From the NCBI RefSeq assembly GCF_019443105.1, contig NZ_JAHZIJ010000007.1, positions 1-64,000 of the forward strand: a DNA stretch of 64,000 bases, given 5' to 3'. Both the position numbers and the translations under genes were made by a program. Below, piece by piece: positions 18,766 through 29,600 of the stretch. Position 1 is the first letter of the stretch. Each line of letters starts with the position of its first letter. The notes under the pieces are model-generated. The model worked only from the letters and a program-made list of their open reading frames with translations. It had not been told where the DNA came from and did not search any database. This DNA is from Paenibacillus oenotherae (lineage in GTDB: Bacteria; Bacillota; Bacilli; Paenibacillales; Paenibacillaceae).

Positions 18766-19605
18766 ATGAAGGAGACACTTTCGTATCGCACACTCAAATA
18801 TATGAGTCTGCTCGTTCTGATGGTGTGCACACTCTTCCCGTTTCTCTGGCTGGTTGACACAACCTTCAAGAGCACGGAGGAAATGTTTGCCTCGACGCCT
18901 TCGTGGTGGATTGAAAATTTCACACTCGAACACTATACCTGGGCGCTCGGCGAGCAGGGAATGAACATCGGCACCCTGCTTTCCAACTCCATTATTGTAT
19001 GTACGCTTACAGCATTAAGCACAGGACTGATCGCTTGTCTGAGCGGTTACGGCCTCGCACGCTTTCAGGTGCCGGGCATCAAGCTTGTCATCGTTCTGTT
19101 CGTCCTGGCGCAGATGATTCAAGGTCCCTTGATTATGATTCCATGGTACAAGCTGGCCTCCACGTTTTCCTTGCTTAATACGAAGACCGTGCTTGTTCTG
19201 ATCTACAATACGATGACGATTCCGGTCGGAGTCTGGATTATGAGCGGCTTCTTCAAAACAATCCCGAAAGAGCTGGAGGAAGCTGCCTATATGGACGGCT
19301 CCACCAAGCTGAAAACATTGTTCAAGATCATGGTTCCGATGGCTCTTCCCGGTCTCGTATCCATTAGCCTCTATTCCTTCATTCTGGGATGGAACGACTA
19401 TCAATATTCCCTTATTCTAACGAATTCCCTGGCAGCCAAAACCGTGCAGGTCGGCATTGCCGAGGTGATGGAAAGCATGGGTGCAGCGAACTGGGGCGGC
19501 ATCCTGGCCAGCGGCGTTATCGTTATTCTTCCGATCGTGATCATCTTCGCCTTTATCCAGAAGCTGTTGATCGAAGGGCTGACAGCCGGAGGCATCAAGG
19601 GCTGA
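18766..19605 (+). CDS. Sugar ABC transporter permease (MalG/UgpE type)
   Basis: 279 residues with six membrane helices. The N-terminal VCTLFPFLWLVDTTFKS and the EAA loop EEAAYMDGSTKLKTLFKIMVP identify the second permease subunit, which forms a heterodimer with the preceding product. AGGGTGATGTT precedes ATG 18766. Confidence 0.92.
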   Translation: MKETLSYRTLKYMSLLVLMVCTLFPFLWLVDTTFKSTEEMFASTPSWWIENFTLEHYTWALGEQGMNIGTLLSNSIIVCTLTALSTGLIACLSGYGLARFQVPGIKLVIVLFVLAQMIQGPLIMIPWYKLASTFSLLNTKTVLVLIYNTMTIPVGVWIMSGFFKTIPKELEEAAYMDGSTKLKTLFKIMVPMALPGLVSISLYSFILGWNDYQYSLILTNSLAAKTVQVGIAEVMESMGAANWGGILASGVIVILPIVIIFAFIQKLLIEGLTAGGIKG

Positions 19606-19702
19606 CACAGGCGCTGTGTGGCCTGCAGCTTGATAGCTTAAACTCTGCATGGCGAAAACTGATGGGGCATGCCCTAATCCACAATGACAGGAGACTACAT
19701 CC

Positions 19703-20614
19703 GTGACAAAAGCAAACTCCAACCACGAGCAATTCAATGGTATTATTCCTGCTCTTATTACCCCCTACGGGGCTGACGGCGGAATCAGCGATTCCGTTAC
19801 GCGGCAGCTCGTCCGTCATCTAATCTCGCAGGGCGCTGCCGGCTTCTATCTGAGCGGGAGCACAGGGGAAGGCTTCCTCCAATCGACGGAGGAGCGCCAG
19901 CAGCTGCTTGAGATCGTCCTCGATGAAGTAAAATCGGAGGTGCCCGTCATTGCACATGTCGGCGCGATGGACACGGCAACCGCCGTACAACTCACCCGTC
20001 ATGCCCACCAGGCTGGAGCTGCCGCTGTATCCGCAGTCACTCCTTTTTACTATAAACACGGGCCGGAGCAGGTCATGCGCCACTATATCGACATCGTTGA
20101 AGCGGCCGATATTCCCTTGATCGCTTATCATATTCCCGGTCTGACCGGTTCGAATGCATCGGTTGATTTCTATAAGGAGCTGTCGCAGGTGGACGGCATT
20201 ATCGGCTTGAAGTTCACCTCCACCAATGTCTACGAGATGCAGCAGATTATGGATAGCTGCGGCGAAGACTTCCTCGTATTCAACGGGCCCGACGAAATCT
20301 GTCTGGCTGGTCTTACGATGGGCGCCTGCGGGGCAATCGGCTCCACCTACAACATCATGATGGCTCCGTTCGCTGAGCTGTACCGCCTGTTCCATGAGGG
20401 CAAGCTGGCCGAGGCCAGAACGCTTCAATACGAAGTGAACCGCGTCATCCGGGAGCTGCTGCGTTATGATTTCATCGCCTTCGAGCGCGAGATATTGCGC
20501 CTGCAAGGCTTCGAGGTTGGCAGTCCGCGCAAGCCGATTCAGCAATTAATCGATGCGCAGCGTGCGGACATTTACGAAGTCGCCAAACGCTTTTCCTTTT
20601 TGAATGTGAAGTAA
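19703..20614 (+). CDS. nanA: N-acetylneuraminate lyase-like aldolase
   Basis: 303 residues, the size of NAL/DHDPS-family TIM-barrel lyases. GSTGEGF at 52-58 binds the carboxylate, Tyr142 is the catalytic Tyr (YHIPGLTG) and Lys170 forms the Schiff base (GLKFTS). Residues that recognise the glycerol tail of sialic acid in E. coli NanA are matched: Gly195, Asp197, Glu198 (NGPDE) and Ser214 (IGSTYN). This favours sialic-acid cleavage to ManNAc and pyruvate over dihydrodipicolinate synthesis or KDG aldolase activity. Start: GTG 19703 after AGGAGA. It follows the transporter and precedes an SDR and a YhcH protein. No nanE or nanK is visible in the window. Confidence 0.82.
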   Translation: MTKANSNHEQFNGIIPALITPYGADGGISDSVTRQLVRHLISQGAAGFYLSGSTGEGFLQSTEERQQLLEIVLDEVKSEVPVIAHVGAMDTATAVQLTRHAHQAGAAAVSAVTPFYYKHGPEQVMRHYIDIVEAADIPLIAYHIPGLTGSNASVDFYKELSQVDGIIGLKFTSTNVYEMQQIMDSCGEDFLVFNGPDEICLAGLTMGACGAIGSTYNIMMAPFAELYRLFHEGKLAEARTLQYEVNRVIRELLRYDFIAFEREILRLQGFEVGSPRKPIQQLIDAQRADIYEVAKRFSFLNVK

Positions 20615-20629
20615 CGACAGGAAGGATGG

Positions 20630-21475
20630 TTGAACAGCATGACAGCAAGAGTGAAGGTACAGCAGCTATTCGATCTGACCGGCCGGGTCGCTCTGGTTAC
20701 AGGCGGCAGCAATCTGGGCTATGATGCGGCAGAAACATTGGCAGAGCTTGGTGCAGCCGTCGTCATCACCCGCAGGGAGCAGGGGTCTGCCGCACGGACG
20801 GCAGCACGGCTTGCCGAGGACACAGGCGCTGACGTAACAGGAGCGGCGCTGGAAGTGACCGATGAGGACAGCTGGAAGGCAGTCGTGGACGGGATTATTG
20901 CGAAGTATGGCAGAATCGACATTCTGATCAACAATGCAGGAGGACGCAAGGTTTCCGTCATTCCGGAATCCGTCGCCGACGACCCCTCCTTCGAATTTCT
21001 CGAAACAAGGCTGCTGGAGGATTGGAAATATACGATGGATGCGAACCTGACGAGCGTCTTCTTGGGCTGCAGAACAGTAGCTCCCCATATGAAGAAAGCC
21101 CGCAGCGGCAAAATCATCAATATGGCATCCATCGACGGCATCGTCGGCCGGGATCTTAGAATATATCCCGGATCAGGGCTGTCGCCTACCGTACCGGATT
21201 ATCTGGCCAGTAAAGCCGGCGTCATTAACCTGACGAAGGGAATCGGCGTATCGCTGGCCCCCTTCGGCATCTATGTGAACGCGATATCCCCCGGCGGCTT
21301 CTACCGGGAACAGCCGGACAAATTCGTAGAGAATTATACGCGCCTCGTTCCGCTTGGAAGAATGGGGCGAGATCGCATTGATCTGAAAGGCTCCATTGCG
21401 TATCTGGCCTCATCGGCCTCAGACTATACAGTGGGACATAACCTGGTCATTGACGGCGGATTAACTTCCTGGTAG
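20630..21475 (+). CDS. Short-chain dehydrogenase/reductase
   Basis: 281 residues. Classical SDR: GGSNLGYDAAETLAELGA is the cofactor-binding TGxxxGxG-type loop (here TGGSNLG), NNAGG the conserved NNAG, and YLASK the catalytic YxxxK, preceded by Ser in NMASID. CVN-type C-terminal IDGGLTSW. Start: TTG 20630 or ATG 20639, both after AGGAAGG. In this cluster it may oxidise or reduce the imported sugar acid or an intermediate; the substrate is not deducible. Confidence 0.85.
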   Translation: MNSMTARVKVQQLFDLTGRVALVTGGSNLGYDAAETLAELGAAVVITRREQGSAARTAARLAEDTGADVTGAALEVTDEDSWKAVVDGIIAKYGRIDILINNAGGRKVSVIPESVADDPSFEFLETRLLEDWKYTMDANLTSVFLGCRTVAPHMKKARSGKIINMASIDGIVGRDLRIYPGSGLSPTVPDYLASKAGVINLTKGIGVSLAPFGIYVNAISPGGFYREQPDKFVENYTRLVPLGRMGRDRIDLKGSIAYLASSASDYTVGHNLVIDGGLTSW

Positions 21476-21546
21476 AGGTCGCCTCCGTTGGCACGCCGGA
21501 TACACCTGACCGGGATATATACAGACTGACTAGTGGAGTGGATGGT

Positions 21547-22035
21547 ATGATATATGGCGACCTGACAACAACGATCGGACAGGAGAACCATCTGCTGCAC
21601 CCTGTGCTGCAGCAGGCTCTCCGGCATTTGCACAAGATGGATCTCGCAGCGGCGGCCCCTGGCAAATATGCGCTGCAAGGCGACGATATGTTCGTGCTGA
21701 TTCAACAATTCGATACAGCGCCCAAGGCAACCAAGAGGTTAGAGGCCCATCGGCAGTACATCGATATCCAATATTTAATCAGCGGTGAGGAAGAGTTGAT
21801 CGGCTATGCAAGACTGGCGAATTGGCATGCCATTGTGGAGGATCAGTTAGCTGATAACGATTATGCACTCTATGCGGATACTTCAGATGAAATCGATCTG
21901 CTGCTGAAGCCGGGCATGTACGCGGTCTTCTGCCCGAATGATCTTCACCGCCCAGGAATTAGCCGCAGCGGATCCGCAACGATAAAAAAAGCAGTCGTCA
22001 AAATAAAGACTTCATTGCTCCAATCCCCTGAATGA
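21547..22035 (+). CDS. YhcH/YjgK/YiaL family protein (NanQ-type anomerase)
   Basis: 162 residues of the YhcH/YiaL fold (cupin-like). EAHRQYIDIQYLISGEEELIGYA and the C-terminal FAVFCPNDLHRPG-like motif (here MYAVFCPNDLHRPGI) supply the conserved metal-binding His residues. E. coli YhcH (NanQ) is an N-acetylneuraminate anomerase in the nan operon, which fits the nanA neighbour here. Start: ATG 21547 lies 8 nt after GGAG; GTG 21538 is less likely. Last gene of the cluster. Confidence 0.85.
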   Translation: MIYGDLTTTIGQENHLLHPVLQQALRHLHKMDLAAAAPGKYALQGDDMFVLIQQFDTAPKATKRLEAHRQYIDIQYLISGEEELIGYARLANWHAIVEDQLADNDYALYADTSDEIDLLLKPGMYAVFCPNDLHRPGISRSGSATIKKAVVKIKTSLLQSPE

Positions 22036-22110
22036 CGAGAGGCGGACATGGTGCTGCCCGCCGGAAGCTATCTGCTAATGTGCCGCGCTCCGGCCCCACT
22101 TCGAATGTTG

Positions 22111-22173
22111 AATCACAATTAAAGAAGCATCCAGACTCACGATTACCGTGGTTGTGGATGCTTCTTTGTGATC
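22111..22173 (+). terminator. Terminator of the sialic-acid-type operon
   Basis: AAAGAAGCATCCA pairs with TGGATGCTTCTTT (12-13 bp stem, 22121-22167), flanked by the outer pair ATCACAA/TTGTGAT. A T-rich segment is part of the 3' arm. It closes the operon 76 bp after the last stop. Confidence 0.8.
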
Positions 22174-22510
22174 TGGCTCCGTTAGAGGGAATAAAGAGCA
22201 GCTATCTGCGGCCTTCCGTCCAGCCCGCGAGAATCTGTAGGAGGGAAATATCGTTTTACAATATGGAATGATAAAGCTATGCGCGCTGTAAGCAGGAAAT
22301 TCCGCACTACAGCTTCAATAAGATCGATCTCAACACGCAAAACGAGACTTTACAACGAATAAACCCGCTTACAGCGCATCAAACAAACCTCCCACATGCT
22401 GAAAAAAGGAAAAATCCGCTTACAGAAGTAAAAAACCGAAAAGCTGAATTCCCGCCGTTTTTACTCTGCTTGTCACTGGATAGCACCAGAAAAGTCGCCA
22501 GGTAGTCAAT
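22174..22510. repeat. Intergenic region with family-B repeats
   Basis: No gene is supported. Units related to those at 6.0 kb occur: GGGAAATATCGTTTTACAA near 22236, CTGTAAGCAGGAAATTCCGC..CTACAGCTTC near 22288, and two further CCGCTTACAG half-units near 22370 and 22420. Confidence 0.5.
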
Positions 22511-22600
22511 ATGAGCTACTATGAGTCACTATGAGTCACTATGAGTCACTATGAGTCACTATGAGTCACTATGAGTCACTATGAGTCACTATGAGTCACT
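22511..22600. repeat. 10-bp tandem repeat ATGAGTCACT (8 perfect units)
   Basis: Eight exact copies of ATGAGTCACT (22521-22600) follow one degenerate copy (22511-22520). Each contains the 7-bp palindrome TGAGTCA, so dyads occur every 10 bp, close to one helical turn. The array lies 31 bp beyond the stop of the minus-strand lipoprotein gene. Confidence 0.95.
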
Positions 22601-22630
22601 AATGTCATCGAGCGCCGCGCTGTCTAGTGG

Positions 22631-23200
22631 TTATTTGGCCTCTTCCGACCATGTGATGACAGCTTCAAAGAGGTTCGCATTGTCTGTGTTCTTGGAACCG
22701 GTAATGGAGAAGGAGCTGTTGTTAAGCTTGCCTGACAGCATCAGCACATCGCTCTGGGCCATATCGAACACATCCGTGTAGCCTTCCTTCTTCAAGAAAT
22801 CCGCATACAGCTTGTGCAGTTCATCTGCCGTCATCTCAACATCGAACGTCACGATGAACGAGGTCGTTCCCTCGCTGCTGTTCGAGATGGAACCTGTCAC
22901 ATTAGCCCCGTCCGGCATGGGAATACTGTCCGGAAATTCCGCTGGCAGCTCCTTGCTCTCCGAGAACTGGGTGGACTGGGACTTGCCGTTCTCATCGGTA
23001 GTCTGCAAGCTGACCGTTCCATCATCCCCCTCTGACGTCAAGGTCGCTTCGCCCTTATCTGTCGTAAGCTTCACTTCATTGCCGTTGCTGGACACTTCAA
23101 TATTGCCGTCCTCTGTACTAATGGTAGCGCTCTGCCCGCAGGCGCTCAGCAGTAGAATGAGTGCGATAACGACCGTGTAACCCATCATGTTATGCTTCAT
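22631..23200 (-). CDS. Lipoprotein of unknown function
   Basis: 189 residues. The signal peptide has lipobox LLSAC (Cys21), so the protein should be anchored to the outer face of the membrane. Residues 22-85 are a low-complexity, beta-prone repeat of Thr/Glu/Asp/Gly phrases. A more complex domain follows (about 88-189): PAEFPDSIPMPDGANVTGS, then a helix MTADELHKLYADFLKKEGY. The second half resembles small Bacillales proteins of unknown function that begin with a PxxFPxDIPxP phrase. A CGGAATAATCAG leader precedes ATG 23200. The array at 22511 lies immediately downstream. Confidence 0.75.
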   Translation of the reverse strand: MKHNMMGYTVVIALILLLSACGQSATISTEDGNIEVSSNGNEVKLTTDKGEATLTSEGDDGTVSLQTTDENGKSQSTQFSESKELPAEFPDSIPMPDGANVTGSISNSSEGTTSFIVTFDVEMTADELHKLYADFLKKEGYTDVFDMAQSDVLMLSGKLNNSSFSITGSKNTDNANLFEAVITWSEEAK

Positions 23201-23382
23201 CTGATTATTCCGTCTCCCTCACTAGGTTGTGTGTAACTGTGAATCGTAATTAATATACCTTACATGACAGGGTGGGAACTACAGGCTGAAGTTCCGTTTT
23301 TTCCATTAAAAGTCCAAATTCAGCCTGTTCCAGCTCCAGAATTAGGCCTTTATTACCAGCCTGGCTCACCACGGCAAACACG

Positions 23383-23423
23383 AAGAGGCCGACCATCTCA
23401 TGAGGGAGATCGTCGGCCTCTTT
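23383..23423. terminator. Terminator-like hairpin after gdhA
   Basis: AAGAGGCCGAC (23383-23393) pairs with GTCGGCCTCTT (23413-23422). An inner ATCTC/GAGAT stem adds stability. The T-run is poor on the minus strand, so efficiency is uncertain. Confidence 0.6.
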
Positions 23424-23452
23424 GCTTACTATGCTTATAAGTTTGAATTACA

Positions 23453-24844
<1,392 letters not shown>

Positions 24845-25010
24845 TTAATCTAAATTACGCCTCATCTTGCCTCAAACTCACAAAAATTTGTACTTTTCAT
24901 CCGAAACTTTGCACTTTACACCTACAAATTTTAAACAAACATCGGTCAATTCGTCAATATGTTTATTTCACTCTGAATACCTGATTACCAATAAAATGGA
25001 ATCTAAGCAT

Positions 25011-25047
25011 AAAAAAAGACCCTATCACCCTTGTAGATGATAAGGTC
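25011..25047 (-). terminator. Terminator of ddh
   Basis: GACCTTATCATC / GGGTGATAGGGTC on the minus strand (25047-25018) forms a stem with loop TACAA. It is followed by seven T residues (25017-25011). Confidence 0.9.
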
Positions 25048-25064
25048 CCAATATTTTGAACATT

Positions 25065-26051
25065 CTATAACAATTCTTTGCGGAGCTCTTCCGGCGACTT
25101 CGGCGACAGATATCCGAGTGGAATATCGAACACCGTTTTCGCGCCAGTAACGCCTTCAGCGCTCAATTTGTATGCCGCTCTAGCATAAGCTACCAGCACG
25201 CTTGCCGTGAATTCAGGGTTGCTCTCCAGCTTCAGGCCGAACTCGACAATCTGCTTCGTGCCTTCCCCGGTAATTCCGCTCCGAATGACGAAGCCGCCAT
25301 GCGGCATGCCTTTATGATTCGCAGCCAATTCCTCTTCAGTAATGAAAGTAACCGTTGTGTCGTAATCTGCAAAGTAGTTCGGCATCGAAACGATCGTCTC
25401 GCGGATCTGCTCCTCGTTTGCGCCGTCCTCTGCCACGACATAGCATTCACGCAGATGCTTCTCGCGCGTGGACAATTCAGGTGTTTCTCCCGCACGAATA
25501 CGGTCGATCACACTCTGCACAGGAACCGTGTACTGCACGCCAGCTTTAACGCCAGGCACACGGCGAATAGCATCGGAATGGCCTTGACTTACCCCTTTGC
25601 CCCAGAACGTGTAATCCGTGCCTTCCGGAAGAATCGCTTCAGCGAGCAGCCGGTTAAGCGAGAATAAGCCCGGATCCCAGCCTGTCGAGATAACGCTCAC
25701 AGTACCGCCTTGCTTCGCCGCGGCGTTAACCGTCTCGTAGAATTCAGGAATCTTCGCATGAGTATCGAAGCTGTCTACGGTATTGAACATTTTAGCTATA
25801 ACAGGGGTCTGCTCCGGAAGATCCGTTGCCGAGCCGCCGCATAGAATCATCACATCAATAACACCTTTATACTGCTCAGCCGCTGAGATATGCTCGAACT
25901 TCACGCCAGCCGCATGTGCTGTCATCTGTCCCGGTTCCCTCCGCGTAAATATAGCAACCAGTTCTATGTCGGGGTTTTGTGCGATTGCTTTCTCCACACC
26001 TTTGCCCAGATTCCCGTAACCAACTATACCTGCTTTAATAACCTTGCTCAG
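25065..26051 (-). CDS. ddh: meso-Diaminopimelate D-dehydrogenase
   Basis: 328 residues from CTG 26051, close to the 320-330 usual for the family. The N-terminal IKAGIVGYGNLGKGVEKAI is the NADP-binding fold. CGGSATDLPEQ, SFDTHAKIPEF, STGWDPGLFSLNR and GVSQGHSDAIRRV are landmark DAPDH segments. The enzyme makes meso-diaminopimelate directly from tetrahydrodipicolinate, ammonia and NADPH for lysine and peptidoglycan. The start is unusual: AAGAGGAGGG ends 6 nt before CTG, and the preceding 36 in-frame codons look like leader sequence rather than protein. Its own terminator follows. Confidence 0.92.
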   Translation of the reverse strand: MSKVIKAGIVGYGNLGKGVEKAIAQNPDIELVAIFTRREPGQMTAHAAGVKFEHISAAEQYKGVIDVMILCGGSATDLPEQTPVIAKMFNTVDSFDTHAKIPEFYETVNAAAKQGGTVSVISTGWDPGLFSLNRLLAEAILPEGTDYTFWGKGVSQGHSDAIRRVPGVKAGVQYTVPVQSVIDRIRAGETPELSTREKHLRECYVVAEDGANEEQIRETIVSMPNYFADYDTTVTFITEEELAANHKGMPHGGFVIRSGITGEGTKQIVEFGLKLESNPEFTASVLVAYARAAYKLSAEGVTGAKTVFDIPLGYLSPKSPEELRKELL

Positions 26052-26302
26052 ATAAAGCCCTCCTCTTGATTCTCCTAAAGTTGCATGCCTCTCTATTAAG
26101 TATAAAGATGTTACATGAAATGTAAACTGTAACTGCTGGAAAGCGCCGTAAAAAAGCAAAAAATGTTAATCAAATCTTCACTTTTACCGACGATTTGGTC
26201 ATCCGAACCCTCAATCCTATACATAATGTCTCCCTATTAAGGGTAGCGTCCCCGATTTCCGGCATTCCATACACTGCGGCTTCTGTTGATTATTAAAGAA
26301 CG
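26052..26302. other. Non-coding stretch upstream of ddh
   Basis: The ddh promoter must lie in the AT-rich part (about 26060-26170); I do not see a convincing -35/-10 pair. The remainder up to the repeat composite at 26303 holds no gene or clear structure. Confidence 0.4.
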
Positions 26303-26354
26303 AGGCTATGCCGAAAGTCCTTTTTGGAAATCTCAGCGAAATCTCAGCTCCCAC

Positions 26355-26545
26355 TCGGCGAAACATGCGAAACCGCAGGTTTTCTCGTTACTGACATGAT
26401 GAAGGTGAAATGCCTGCCAGAGTGCAGGCATTTTACCTTAGTTTCCCCTTAACGGCCGATTATTGCTCAATTTCATGCACATTCGCAGGCATTCTACCAA
26501 TTATGACGTCTTGTAACCGAAATTCATGCACATTTGCAGGCTGCC
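26355..26545 (-). repeat. Four-dyad element, copy A2
   Basis: Dyads begin at 26364 (CATGC..GCAGG), 26413 (CCTGC..GCAGG), 26474 (CATGC..GCAGG) and 26525 (CATGC..GCAGG); spacing 49, 61, 51. The spacer has TTTCCCCTTAACGGCCGATTA, the reverse of the conserved centre. It is head-to-head with A3. Confidence 0.9.
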
Positions 26546-26627
26546 CAGAAAGTCTGTTGGAGCGCTTCCGTTAGCTAAGCTTCTAAGCGTATGAGAGTGA
26601 GTGACTGCAACACATTCGGTTGGTGGT

Positions 26628-26820
26628 GAAAGGGAAGCCTGCCAAAGTGCAGGAATTTCAGCTAAAAGTACCCCTTATAGACAGAATGCCTGCGATTACG
26701 CAGGCATATATGGCCGATCGGGCTAATAGAGGGAAAACATGGCGAAAAGCCTGCGCTTTGGCAGGCATTCGGTCTTTATCAAACAGAAAGGATAAAAAGC
26801 CAGCCTATTCGCAGGCTTTT
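26628..26820 (+). repeat. Four-dyad element, copy A3
   Basis: Dyads begin at 26638, 26689, 26750 and 26800, with spacing 51, 61 and 50. The centre reads ATATATGGCCGATCGG. It is followed by GAGAAAGTCCGGCGGGCTTTC, the motif also found ahead of copy A1. Confidence 0.9.
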
Positions 26821-27004
26821 GAGAAAGTCCGGCGGGCTTTCTGTCAATTGACCTCTAACGCGCAAGAGTGACTGACTACCGAACATCCGGCCGGTAGATT
26901 TCACTCTTTTCCTTCTTCCATTTTGTATGATTCAGTGAAAACAATGGCTTTCTGGACAACCTGACATTCGAAGGCTTCTTACTCCGGCTGACCTAATAAT
27001 ACGA

Positions 27005-27110
27005 AAAAGATGCTTCCAGCCCCACATTTTAGTGGTTTTGAAAAATATCCCTTCACATCATTTTGGACTGGATTATTGGATATTGGGCTTTTCGGACAGC
27101 CCCGTTCTAA
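27005..27110 (-). repeat. Family-C repeat, copy 1
   Basis: About 105 bp that matches the reverse complement of 50212-50320 at roughly four bases in five by eye. Both share GATGCTTCC.GCCCCAC, CCCTTCACATCATTT, CATTGGATATTGG-like text and a CTTTTCGGA.AG.CCCG end. Each copy sits beside a four-dyad element. Confidence 0.75.
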
Positions 27111-27155
27111 CTATAACCATTCAGTAACGATTGTACTCTTATAACCATTCAGCAA

Positions 27156-28556
<1,401 letters not shown>

Positions 28557-28850
28557 TCAAGTTTCCTGCCTCTACGATGAATTGAAGTCCATAAGTGCTT
28601 AGTATAGAGAGCAAGTATTATACGAATATCATGCCAATATGGTGTAATTGTAAAGACCCTCTCATCACCTGTTCATCCGGCGGAGTTCCGCGACCAAGAC
28701 CAAGGTCCAGTCGATGATCCAACCCGGGACTATTTCCCAAAGATAGCGGGATCGCCTACAATAGAAGGATTGACGGAAAGGGCCTGCTGCAGAAGAGAAG
28801 CCCTTCGCACTCCGTGGAACAAAAAATGATAAATGATAAAGGCAGGAACG

Positions 28851-29600
28851 ATGAGAACAAACAACCAAATGATCGATTACAACTATAGAATCCCATTGCC
28901 CCCGCCGCCGCGCAAGAGATCGAGAAAGCGCAGACTGCTTTTGATTGCCATACTCCTGATGATTGCTGTCCTATTCCGGGAAGGGCTGCTCTCCCTCGGA
29001 CGCACAATTATGGATGCCCCCATAGCAGATGTTCCGCCTGTAACGGAGCTGCATCCTGAGGTTGCCGCCAAAAGTAAGCAGCTTACAGAGGAATCCGCCC
29101 GTAAGGGGATCAAAATTCTGATCACAGACGGCTTCCGCAGCTCGGCGGAGCAGGATGCGCTGTATCGCAAAGGGCGCGATGATGAAGGTTCTATCGTTAC
29201 GAAGGTGAAGGGCGGCCATTCGTATCATAATTACGGGCTGGCGGTTGATTTTGCGTTGATTGACAAGCGGGGCAAGGCGATCTGGGATCTCGAATATGAC
29301 GGGAACGGGGACGGGACGTCAGATTGGATGGAAGTCGTGGAGATTGCCAAGAGGCTGGGCTTTACATGGGGTGGAGATTGGGAGAGCTTCCGTGATTATC
29401 CCCACCTGCAGATGGACTTCGGCTACTCCATCCGAGAGCTTAAACGGGGGGCGAGACCCCCGGCAGACACGCCGCCTGCACCACAATCAGCCAGGCGGCC
29501 CTGCAGAGCGGATTGTTCGACAGCTTCTCGCTTTGCGGGCGATCCGCCAGCAGTTGTGTCCTTAATTCCCGGTGTACTTGTTCAAGAACGCAAGAGATAG
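28851..29600 (+). CDS. Membrane-anchored M15 D-Ala-D-Ala / L-Ala-D-Glu peptidase
   Basis: 249 residues. A basic Pro-rich N-terminus leads into one membrane helix (about 29-42). The M15 peptidase core (about 70-190) has GHSYHNYGLAVDF, with zinc ligands His126 and Asp133, and FRDYPHLQM, with the third ligand His185. It should trim peptide stems of peptidoglycan outside the membrane, like CwlK/VanY proteins. The core normally ends soon after the last His. Here about 55 extra residues rich in Pro, Arg and Ala follow a run of six G (near 29446), so a frameshift or readthrough tail is possible. The last 39 nt overlap the convergent hydrolase gene. Confidence 0.8.
   Translation: MRTNNQMIDYNYRIPLPPPPRKRSRKRRLLLIAILLMIAVLFREGLLSLGRTIMDAPIADVPPVTELHPEVAAKSKQLTEESARKGIKILITDGFRSSAEQDALYRKGRDDEGSIVTKVKGGHSYHNYGLAVDFALIDKRGKAIWDLEYDGNGDGTSDWMEVVEIAKRLGFTWGGDWESFRDYPHLQMDFGYSIRELKRGARPPADTPPAPQSARRPCRADCSTASRFAGDPPAVVSLIPGVLVQERKR

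Larger units (their letters stand above)
26303..27110. mobile_element. Composite repeat with TIR-like ends (A2 + A3 inside)
   Basis: The left end GGCTATGCCGAAAGTCC and the reverse complement of the right end (GGGGCTGTCCGAAAAGCCC) resemble each other. Inside are element A2 (minus), element A3 (plus) and the family-C segment (27005-27110). No transposase is encoded. The arrangement resembles a non-autonomous, MITE-like element built from the dyad repeats. The right-end segment recurs inverted at 50.2 kb and the left-end segment inverted at 50.68-50.73 kb. Confidence 0.55.

Noticed and set aside
22032-22271. 79-codon frame after the YhcH gene
   Set aside because: It spans the operon terminator hairpin and has no start signal.
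22511-22600. CRISPR-like array
   Set aside because: The units are directly adjacent 10-mers without spacers.
26620-26871. 83-codon frame inside element A3
   Set aside because: It consists of repeat sequence only and shifts frame in the other copies.
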